This document shows positions 1 through 6,742 of a stretch of 10,580 nucleotides of DNA, piece by piece. A model generated the notes under the pieces. That model saw only the letters and a list, made by a program, of their open reading frames with translations. It searched no databases and was not told the DNA's origin. Position numbers and translations under genes: made by a program. This DNA comes from Conidiobolus incongruus B7586 (Eukaryota; Entomophthoromycota; Entomophthoromycetes; Entomophthorales; Conidiobolaceae), in contig JNEM01011714.1 of the NCBI GenBank assembly GCA_000697335.1, forward strand, positions 1 to 10,580, read 5' to 3'. Every line of letters starts with the position of its first letter. Position 1 is the stretch's first letter.

Positions 1-25
1 AGCAAAAATATTAACCTTTAATAAT

Positions 26-1228
26 TAATTAAAGTGAGTTATAAATTTGTAGGTTTTTGAGATAAGTGGATATATTTAATAATATATAACTATATCTTTT
101 TTCTCTCTTTGCTATTATTTTATATAATATTTTACAGATATATTAAATTTTATTATTATTATTATTATACTTAAATCCCTTTTTAAAAAATTTATTTATA
201 TATTAATTAATTTTATAAAGAAAGTAAATTAACTTATAATATTATTAGAATTACTAGTGTTAACTAGTTTATTATAGTTAAAGTTATTAAGAATAGCAAT
301 AAAGAAATATTTAAATTTAAACTTAAATATGTTAAAATTATAGATGAATATAATAAGAAATATATTTATAGGTTGGTTAGTACAAGCTAATATAATATTA
401 TTATAGAAATATAGCAGGAACTATAAGACTATATAAGAATATTAGTTAACACTAATACTATTATATATACTTTATATTAGCATAGATATCACTTATATTT
501 TAAGAAAAAACACCCTTAACTAAAAAAATCATATTATAAAATTAAGAAAGAATTTAAATATCACTATTAATATTAAATTAAAATTAATTAAAGTAAGGTT
601 ATTTAGTTTAATACAACAAAAATATATTTTAGTAGATTTAATAAAAAAACTAGATACTTTAAAAAAGTTACAATATTATTTTATGACTATTATGTTAATT
701 TTACATAAAAGTACAGTAATAGGTTAATTATTATTTGGGGATATATATTGTTTTTAAGTATAAAGTATCTTTATAAAGTTAATAAAAGAATTAATACTGA
801 AATATATTAAAGTATTTTAAATAATAAATTAAAAAAACTATTGAATAATATAGGTTAAATAAATCTAATGTTATTTTCTAATAAGATAATATTTTTTGTT
901 ATATTATAGCTTTTACTACCAAATAACTTAAAAATAATAAGATAATAGTTATAAAATAGCTTTTTCAATCTCCTAACCTTAATCTAATTAAATACTTTTA
1001 GGATTAGTTAAAAAAAGCTATTAAAGCTTTCCCTCTAGCAAAAAATTTAAATTAACTTTAAAAATATATTTAAGAAGCATAGAATAAAATTAACCTTTTT
1101 TAATATAAGAAGTTAGTTGATTCTATACCCCACAAACTTAAAAAAGTTAGAAAAGCTAAAGGTAGATATACTAGGTTTTATTTTTTTTTATCACTAAAAA
1201 CTTACAAATTTAAAACTCACCCTAGGTA
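26..1228 (+). mobile_element. Tc1-like DNA transposon, copy A (decayed)
   Basis: A 1.2-kb element bounded by imperfect terminal inverted repeats. The left repeat (34-60, starting GTGAGTTATAAATTTGTAGG) matches the reverse complement of 1193-1219 at about 23 of 27 positions. Outside these, TA dinucleotides at 26-27 and 1227-1228 fit the TA target duplication of the Tc1/mariner superfamily. Between the repeats lies a wrecked transposase gene on the plus strand (separate entry). An ATT trinucleotide run (about 149-168) sits in the 5' non-coding part. Many left/right differences are C/T or G/A. Copy B downstream is the same element with about 215 bp less at its 5' end. The family assignment is firm; the exact ends are my alignment by eye. 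Confidence 0.82.
300..1178 (+). pseudogene. Tc1-type DD34E transposase remnant (copy A)
   Basis: Remnant of the enzyme that cuts and pastes the element. Recognisable pieces in order: a degraded N-terminal part; a block around 592-630 matching the family's W-S-x-V-I-W-S-D-E-T motif, now read with two stops and Asn in place of the first catalytic Asp (codon 610-612); an I-I-I-W-G-Y block near 730-745; a D-N block holding the second Asp (885-887); then QSPNLNLIKYF, the decayed form of QSPDLNPIENLW, with Lys (990-992) where the catalytic Glu belongs. Exactly 34 residues separate the second and third catalytic positions. The C-terminal KLVDSIPHKL and AKGRYTRF are typical of Tc1 proteins. At least one frameshift lies between the first and second catalytic blocks. 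Most stops are explained by CAA to TAA or TGG to TAG. It cannot encode an active enzyme. Confidence 0.85.
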
Positions 1229-1346
1229 AAATTTAAAAGATTATATTTTAGCCAATTAATAACTAAATATCATCATTTAATGATATATATAATTAATAAA
1301 TATAATAAATTTTAATTATTTAATTTAAGTTTATTTTATTAAATAT
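1229..1346. repeat. Spacer repeat after Tc1 copy A (unit shared with 2323-2440)
   Basis: About 118 bp of AT-rich DNA following copy A that is repeated after copy B at 2323-2440. The best block is 31 nt identical between 1254-1284 and 2348-2378 (it includes AACTAAATATCATCATTTAA). Both end in the same TTATTTTATTAAATATTA string. Since it lies outside the inferred transposon ends, the duplicated unit is transposon plus flank. It has no coding potential. Confidence 0.72.
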
Positions 1347-2322
1347 TAATTAAGTTATTAGTAAAAATATAGGTGTTTTTGATTTTATAACTTATTTTTA
1401 TAGGTTAGTATATTTAAACTTAAATTTAAATATATTAATATTATAAATAAATATAATTAGAAGTTTATTTATAGGTTGATTAATATAAGCAAATATAATA
1501 TCATTATAAAAATAAAACAAAAATTATTAAACTATATAAGAATATTAATTAATACTAATATTATTATATATACTTTATATTAACATAGATACCACTTATA
1601 TTTTAAGAAAAAACACCCCTAATTAAAAAAATCTTATTATAAAACAAATTAAAAGTTTAAATATTATTATTATTAAATTAAAACTAATTAAAATAAGGTT
1701 TTTTTAGTTTAATAAAATAAAAATATATTTTAGTAAATCTAATAAAAAAGCTAAATATATTAAAAAAGATACAAAATTATATTATAACAATTATGTTAAT
1801 TTTACTTAAAATATAATAATAGGTTAATTATTATTTAAAAATATATTTTGTTTTTAAATATATATTTGTAAAGTTAAAAGACAATTAATATTAAAATATA
1901 TTAGTGTATTCTAAATAAGAAATTAAAAAAACCATTAAATAATATAAGTTAAATAAATTTAATTTTATTTTTTAATACGATAATACTTTTTATTATATTA
2001 TAACTTTTATTACCAAATAGTATAAAAATAACAAAATAATAATTATAAAGTAATTTCTTTAATTTTTTAATTATAACCTAATTAAATATTTTTAAGATTA
2101 ATTAAAAAAAATTATTAAAGTTTTCCCTTTAATAAAAGATTTAAATTAGCTTTAAAAATATATTTAAGAATTATAAAACAAGATCAACCTTTTTTAATAT
2201 AAAAAGTTAATTGAATTTATATCTTACAAACTTAAAGAAATTAAAAAATCTATAGATAGATATATTAAATTTTAATTTTTTTTATTACCAAAAACTAATA
2301 TATTTATAACTTATTTTAAATA
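1347..2322 (+). mobile_element. Tc1-like DNA transposon, copy B (decayed, 5' shortened)
   Basis: Second unit of the same family as copy A, in tandem and in the same orientation. From about 1415 it aligns with copy A from about 312 onward, at roughly 80% identity by eye. TA dinucleotides at 1347-1348 and 2321-2322 occupy the positions equivalent to copy A's ends. It lacks about 215 bp of the 5' non-coding region. The internal transposase shows the same catalytic losses as copy A: Asn at the first Asp (1711-1713), second Asp kept (1979-1981), Lys at the Glu (2084-2086). It also has more C-to-T/G-to-A changes than A. Because the downstream spacer is also shared with A, tandem duplication of a larger unit is more likely than independent insertion. 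Confidence 0.78.
1650..2270 (+). pseudogene. Tc1-type transposase remnant (copy B)
   Basis: Decayed DDE domain colinear with that of copy A. Readable parts are KIYFS just after the first catalytic block, YVNFT near 1790, a YDNTFYY block around the second Asp, and NYNLIKYF at the position of the family's PDLNPIENLW motif. Spacing between the second and third catalytic codons is again 34 residues. Gln and Trp codons are mostly stops, and several CCA-type Pro codons have become Leu. More A/T substitutions than copy A suggest longer or stronger mutational exposure. Non-functional. Confidence 0.75.
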
Positions 2323-2440
2323 ATGTTTAAAATTCAATATTATTACTAATTAATAACTAAATATCATCATTTAATGATTTATATTATTGATAAATATATA
2401 TAATTTTAATTATTGAATTTAGGTTTATTTTATTAAATAT
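2323..2440. repeat. Spacer repeat after Tc1 copy B
   Basis: Second copy of the spacer described at 1229-1346. It ends at the TA where the mariner element is inserted, so the mariner landed at the boundary between two tandem units. It has no coding potential. Confidence 0.72.
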
Positions 2441-2566
2441 TAGTGTAGAAATTAAATAATAGCACAATTTTAAAATTAAAATTAAACAAATAAATTAATA
2501 AATAATATATAAAAATTAATGAATAATATAAAATTAATAGCCTCTTTTATTATTAATAACTCTTTT

Positions 2567-3568
2567 CTATACTTTTGGTAAGCTTCTAATACCTAAAAAA
2601 CAATTCTTTTTATTAAAGACTGAAATTTGATGTTTCACAAACCAATTTAATTTATTTACAGGAATTTTTTTTCTTGCAAGCTGTTTTTTTAATTGTCTAA
2701 AACAATTATAATCACATAGATTATAATCAGGTGAATATACTAGATGTGGTAACTCCCTCCAATTTTTTTTATATAAAAAATCTTTTACAGCTTTAGCTTT
2801 ATGTATTTTGTAATTATTATGCAAAATAATAGGTGACTTTAATTTATATTGAGAACACCATTTAAAAATTGTTTTATTTAAAAAAGTAATATATAACTTA
2901 CTATTAATTGATTTTCTTTGAGGTATTAAATAAAAAAACCATATACCATTATAATCTATTACAACAATTAACATTCACTTATATTTAAAGTGCTTATTCA
3001 TTGGAATTTGTGGAGGGGATTGATTTGGCTTAACCCAACATCTTGTTTTATTTTTAGGTAAAGGATTATATAAAGGAATTTAAGATTCATCAATTGTAAG
3101 TATTTGCTGTAAAAACCTTTGTTTTTGGTTATACCTTAATAAGTTTAGTTTAGCTATAGCTACTCTAGTTTTCTTTTGGGTTTCTGTTAAATTATAAGGT
3201 ATCTATTTTGCAATTTTATTAATTAATCCAAGTTTAAACTTAAGTAAATATAACATGCTTGTATAATTAATATTAAATTACTTTGATAGTTCTCTAGTAG
3301 AAATAAAAAGGTATTTCTTAATATATTTTTTTATTTTATTGGTAAGTAAAAGAGTGACAGTAGAAATTAATCTTTTAGATTTTGGTAAATTTTAAATAGT
3401 GTCCCTTCTAGCTTTAAAATCACAAATCCAGCAATATATGGTAGTTTTAGATAAAGCACCATCTCCATAAGCTGTTTGCAAGTTTTAGATGATTTTAGAG
3501 GGTTTATAGTTAAGTTTTAAAGATACAAAAATAAAAACCTTTTGATAATCACAATCTAGTTTAAGCAT
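2567..3568 (-). pseudogene. Mariner transposase, one frame with six in-frame stops (copy C)
   Basis: A single reading frame of 333 codons without frameshift, the normal length for mariner transposase. The N-terminal part has a GDGALSKTTIYCWICDF stretch like the mariner DNA-binding region. The catalytic triad is visible: first Asp at residue 160 in IDES, second position at residue 251 in HNNYKIHKAKAV where the family has HDN (Asp now Asn, GAT to AAT), third Asp at residue 286 in YSPDYNLCDYN. Thirty-four residues separate the last two, the DD34D signature. Premature stops lie at 3485-3487, 3392-3394, 3278-3280, 3203-3205, 3080-3082 and 2975-2977. Most are explained by single C-to-T or G-to-A transitions in Gln, Trp or Arg codons. 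The longest open stretch is the C-terminal 135 codons (2567-2974). It is inactive as it stands because of the stops and the lost second Asp. Confidence 0.9.
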
Positions 3569-3686
3569 GATTAAATTTAAGTGTAAATTTTAAAATCAAA
3601 ATATTTTAATAAAAAAAATAATTAAAATTGAATATATATATATAGTTTGAAAATATTTATTTTCCTATATATTTTATATATATATA

Positions 3687-3718
3687 ATCTTTCAAAATGT
3701 ATAATATGTTTGAAAGAT
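3687..3718. repeat. Inverted repeat in mariner 5' leader (10-bp perfect arms)
   Basis: ATCTTTCAAA at 3687-3696 and TTTGAAAGAT at 3709-3718 are perfect reverse complements around a 12-nt spacer. It lies between the right terminal repeat and the transposase start, a place where subterminal transposase-binding or regulatory sites can occur. The role is inferred only from position. Confidence 0.7.
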
Positions 3719-3719
3719 C

Positions 3720-3752
3720 AGAAATTAAAAAATTTGCCATTTTTTAATTTCT
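3720..3752. repeat. Near-terminal palindrome of mariner copy C (14-bp arms)
   Basis: AGAAATTAAAAAAT (3720-3733) and ATTTTTTAATTTCT (3739-3752) are perfect reverse complements with a 5-nt TTGCC loop. The outer arm is part of the right terminal inverted repeat, so the end of the element can itself fold as a hairpin. The left end shows no equally good palindrome. Confidence 0.75.
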
Positions 3753-3762
3753 ATACTAATAT

Positions 3763-3832
3763 TAATTAAGTTATTAGTAAAAATATAAGTGTTTTTGATT
3801 TTATAACTTACTTTTATAGGTTAATATATTAA
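3763..3832 (+). repeat. Stub of a third Tc1 unit (copy D)
   Basis: About 70 bp nearly identical to the start of copy B (1347-1415), including AAGTTATTAGTAAAAATATA and the following GTGTTTTTGATTTTATAACT. Similarity stops near 3832, where copy B goes on into transposase-derived sequence. It directly follows the mariner, so before that insertion it would have continued the tandem array. It also contains TAAGTTAT and ATAACTTA as inverted arms, resembling left and right Tc1 ends placed close together. Confidence 0.65.
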
Positions 3833-4625
3833 ATAGTGTTATTATATAATAATGTTAATAAAATATAGTTTTAATCTTAAAAAATAATAAAAAAATAGAA
3901 AATAATAAGAATTAAAAAAGAAAAAAAACTTATTAAATAATTTAATATTATTTATATAATTAATTTAGCAATAAAAATATAAATTAATTACATAATTTAT
4001 AGTTAATTGAATTATATAGTAATATTTATAAGAATTTAAAAAACTAGTTTTTTAACAGTAATATTAAATTTGATAAAACTTTGAAATAGTTTTATTTTTA
4101 ATATATATTATTATATAGTTTGGTAAAATATATGATAATCTCAAGTTGTAATATTTTCAATTATCAAGTCTATATAAATAAATACTATCTTGTTTATTAA
4201 TTATTCCCTTGAAAATTAAGACAAATTGTTTTTTAAATTTTATAATAAATTGCTAATGAAAAAGGTATTCATTTTATTGGTGATAAAAATTAATTTAGTT
4301 TATTATTTAATAATTTCAAAAATAATTTGTTAGCCCAAATTTGATCCTATAATATTTTTTTATCATAATTGACAGTTGTAAATATATTCAATTATTAATT
4401 AATAAATATCTCAAATTTTGAATTTATATTATGATTTATTTAAATTCCACATAGATGAAAATATAAATAGAAAATTATCAACTTGAGCTGAATTGTCAAT
4501 ATATGCTGTTAAAATATGTGAAATATAACATAAATTAAATCAAGTATTAAAAAAGCTTATATTGTAAAATTGAAAATTATTTTAATATTTAAAATGTTTC
4601 TAATATGCTGGAACAAAATCGTAAA
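3833..4625. other. AT-rich spacer, no gene seen
   Basis: About 790 bp with no open frame of interest, no transposase motif and no RNA-gene signature that I can recognise. The part next to 4625 must contain the PHB2 3' UTR, but I see no exact AATAAA close to the stop. One weak direct repeat (AGTTGTAA...TTCAATTAT near 4143-4165 and 4374-4396) is present and may be chance in such AT-rich DNA. Confidence 0.6.
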
Positions 4626-5691
4626 TTATTTCTTGTTGGTGTTGCTATAAAGATAGATTAGATAATTGAAATCTGTGAATAAAGTATAAGGTTGACTTAC
4701 TCAGCTTCGGAAACATTAAGTAATAGGGTTTCAGCATCCAATAATACACGGTTGTTTGATTTAGAGATAATAGTAGCAATATCTCTGGCAGTTTCAATCT
4801 TACGTAATTGGACGAAACCGGGCTTGTTCTTAATAGCTTCACCAATCAATTCAGCGGAACGAGCTTCACCTTGAGCTCTGACAATGATAGACTGCTTTTC
4901 TTGACGAGCTTTATCAACGACGAAAGCAGCACGTTGAGCCTCTTGTTGAGCGATTTGTTTAGCTTCAACAGCGTGTGTGAATTCGGGACTGAAAGATAAG
5001 TGGGTAATAGAAACATCATCCAAAATAATGTTAAATTTTCTGGCACGATCTGTAAGATTATCTCTGACCAATCGACTGACTTTTTCACGCATGGTGATAA
5101 GTTGAGAAGCATTAAATTGAGCTACAACGGATTTGAGAACTTCGTTAACAATAGAGGGTAAAACTCTTTCATCATAATCTTGACCTAAGTCACGATAGAT
5201 AGTAGGAAGTTGAGTGACATCGGGACGGGATAAAACACGACAAGAAATGTCAACCATTTGAAGATCTAAATTCATTTAATTAAAAAAAGAAAGCAAGAAA
5301 TTGAAAAGCAATTTACCCTTGGTACCAGTGAGAGAAGCAATATTGCGTGGCTTAGCACGAACATCGTAGATAATAGGAGTTTCTAGCCAGGGGATACGAA
5401 TGTGAGTTCCTTCGTTATATACATCAGGTTGGACACCAAACAATCTAGAGTATTTAATAGCACGGTGACCACCCTCAACTAACTTAAGTTTAGTAAATGA
5501 ATTGATTTTTTAAAGAATTTAATAAACTAACCGTTATACAAACTTTGGGTAGTACCATAAGCCAAAAGGGCCAAACCAATTAAACCAGCACCTCCACCAA
5601 AAATACCACCTGGGGAGGGACCACCTCTAGAACCAGCATTCTTTCTATAGAGAGCTTTGAATAAATTTTCAACAGATTGTCTTTGACTCAT
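4626..5691 (-). CDS. PHB2: Prohibitin-2, mitochondrial inner-membrane scaffold subunit
   Basis: Join on the minus strand: 5691-5532, 5478-5317, 5265-4701, 4644-4626; 302 codons, 301 aa, against 299 in human PHB2. Prohibitin-2 forms ring complexes with PHB1 in the mitochondrial inner membrane, supporting m-AAA protease control, cristae and respiratory-complex stability. Residues 28-46 ([19 protein letters not shown]) form the N-terminal membrane anchor. VEGGHRAI (54-61) and TGTKDLQMV open the PHB/SPFH domain. [14 protein letters not shown] (139-152) and NASQLIT distinguish PHB2 from PHB1. Residues about 202-252, rich in E, A, Q and K, form the coiled coil. Introns are 53, 51 and 56 nt (GTTAGT, GTAAAT and GTAAGT donors; AG acceptors) and every junction restores conserved protein sequence. 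The last exon (DNTNKK) is the least certain part, since the donor overlaps a TAA stop. The Met at 5275 lies inside intron 2 and is not the start. No damage seen. Confidence 0.95.
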
Positions 5692-6015
5692 GACTATGCA
5701 ATATAATTAATGTCAATATTAAATATTAATGATTGCTGTTTATTATTATTACCAAAGGATTTTAATTGTTTTAATGATGACTTAATCACTCGACTAAGTA
5801 ATGCTATTTTAATTTCTATAATTCTTTCGAATAAAATAATTATGGGATACCTAATTAATGACGTTTCGGATCAACAGTTCCATTAATTAATTTCATAACC
5901 ATATTTTTTTAATTGAACTATGAATATATGTTGGAAATATATATGATATTAATATAATTGTAAATATATTATTACAATAGCTCAGTGATAATTCTCATTT
6001 GATTGAGATTAAATA

Positions 6016-6038
6016 AATTGTTATGATTTATAACAATT
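6016..6038. repeat. Small perfect inverted repeat (9-bp arms)
   Basis: AATTGTTAT (6016-6024) and ATAACAATT (6030-6038) pair perfectly around a 5-nt loop in the spacer between PHB2 and ACOT9. In DNA this AT-rich, chance is a reasonable explanation. Confidence 0.45.
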
Positions 6039-6716
6039 ATTAATAGATTTATTCAAAAATCAAACCAAAATATATTGATATATTAAGACTTTTAAGTTGA
6101 GCTCATCATTTTGTTCTTCTAATAATTATATTATGTAATAAAGCACGATTTTGGCAATATATAATTCCTTGTTTATAAAAATATTATATAATATTATCAT
6201 TAACCAAGTATACACTTCCCATTATTATTACTTTTCATATAATCTGAAAATAAAAATAAAATGAGTGATGTTAAATAATATAATCTTTCGATATAATACA
6301 AATTATTTGGTGAGAATTGACAAATTTTATCAAAAACAATAAATCATATAGTTTATTAAATAAAGAATATAGCTAAAAATTAATTCATATATGAAAAATG
6401 ATATAAAAATATATAGGATTTATTAATATAAATGCCGATTTTAAATAATTTTATATCTTATTCTTTGAACGTCAACATTACTAAAATATTTTATCAAAAA
6501 TCCAATTTGGGAAATAGTATCTTGAAATGGTTATTCTTAATAACCTCAATACTCTTTATACTAAGCTTGAATAATTTGATAAAGGTTTAAATATGGTTGA
6601 TGACAAGAAAATCTTAGTAATTTTGAGCAAGTTATATTATACTATATTATATATTAATAAAAGATTGATTTATGAATTAATTAATATAGTCATAATTGAA
6701 AGATTGAGAAAATTCT

Positions 6717-6722
6717 TTTATT
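6717..6722 (-). promoter_or_regulatory. Possible poly(A) signal of the ACOT9 gene
   Basis: AATAAA on the minus strand, 20 nt past the ACOT9 stop codon. Position and orientation fit a cleavage/polyadenylation signal, although the hexamer is common by chance in AT-rich spacers. Confidence 0.35.
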
Positions 6723-6742
6723 TTGATTAAAGATTGATATAA

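Larger units (their letters stand above)
2443..3756 (-). mobile_element. Mariner-type (DD34D) DNA transposon, full-length copy C
   Basis: A 1,314-bp element, the usual size for mariner. Its ends are inverted repeats: the left end begins GTGTAGAAATTAAATAATAG and the reverse complement of the right end begins GTATAGAAATTAAAAAATGG, matching at about 24 of 29 positions. TA dinucleotides flank both ends (2441-2442, 3757-3758). It carries one transposase gene on the minus strand with a 5' leader of about 190 bp that contains two strong palindromes near the right end. It interrupts the Tc1 tandem array: the sequence left of it ends a Tc1 spacer and the sequence right of it starts a Tc1 left end. It is the youngest insertion recognisable here, being full length and far less decayed than the Tc1 copies or mariner copy E. 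Confidence 0.9.
5692..6742. other. Intergenic region: PHB2 upstream and ACOT9 downstream
   Basis: About 1 kb between the two host genes. The 200 bp next to PHB2 (5692-5900) are less AT-extreme than the rest and probably hold its promoter and 5' UTR, but I could not fix a TATA box or start site. Elements such as TGACGT (5859-5864) are too short to call. A 9-bp-arm hairpin lies at 6016-6038. No open frame, tRNA or transposon sequence was recognised. Confidence 0.55.

Noticed and set aside
2567-2974. The 135-codon open frame as a functional or domesticated gene
   Set aside because: It is only the C-terminal part of the mariner transposase after the last stop. It lacks the first catalytic residue and has Asn at the second, and nothing suggests its own promoter.
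2436-3764. The 7-bp direct repeat around the mariner as evidence for a hAT-type element
   Set aside because: The transposase motifs and terminal repeats are plainly mariner; the longer repeat can be explained by AT-rich site variation next to a TA duplication.
1-3832. Mitochondrial DNA as source of the extreme A+T content
   Set aside because: The region contains nuclear-type Tc1/mariner elements and is joined to genes with spliceosomal introns.
4141-4396. Imperfect direct repeats of about 24 bp as a transposon or regulatory array
   Set aside because: The match is only partial in very AT-rich sequence, with no ends or third copy.
4692-4999. Open frames on the plus strand and other minus-strand frames across 4645-5112
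   Set aside because: They overlap the PHB2 third exon antisense or out of frame and resemble no protein family; they are by-products of the coding sequence.
4697-5275. A 192-residue open frame starting with Met at 5275, as a short prohibitin gene
   Set aside because: The first residues (MNL) come from intron 2. The conserved TGTK-DLQMV junction is restored only by splicing 5317 to 5265, and two upstream exons supply the membrane anchor.
4626-5691. Assignment as prohibitin-1
   Set aside because: [30 protein letters not shown] residues, VEGGHRAI and the extended N-terminus with an anchor around 28-46 are PHB2 features; PHB1 typically has SITTEILK and FDAGELIT.
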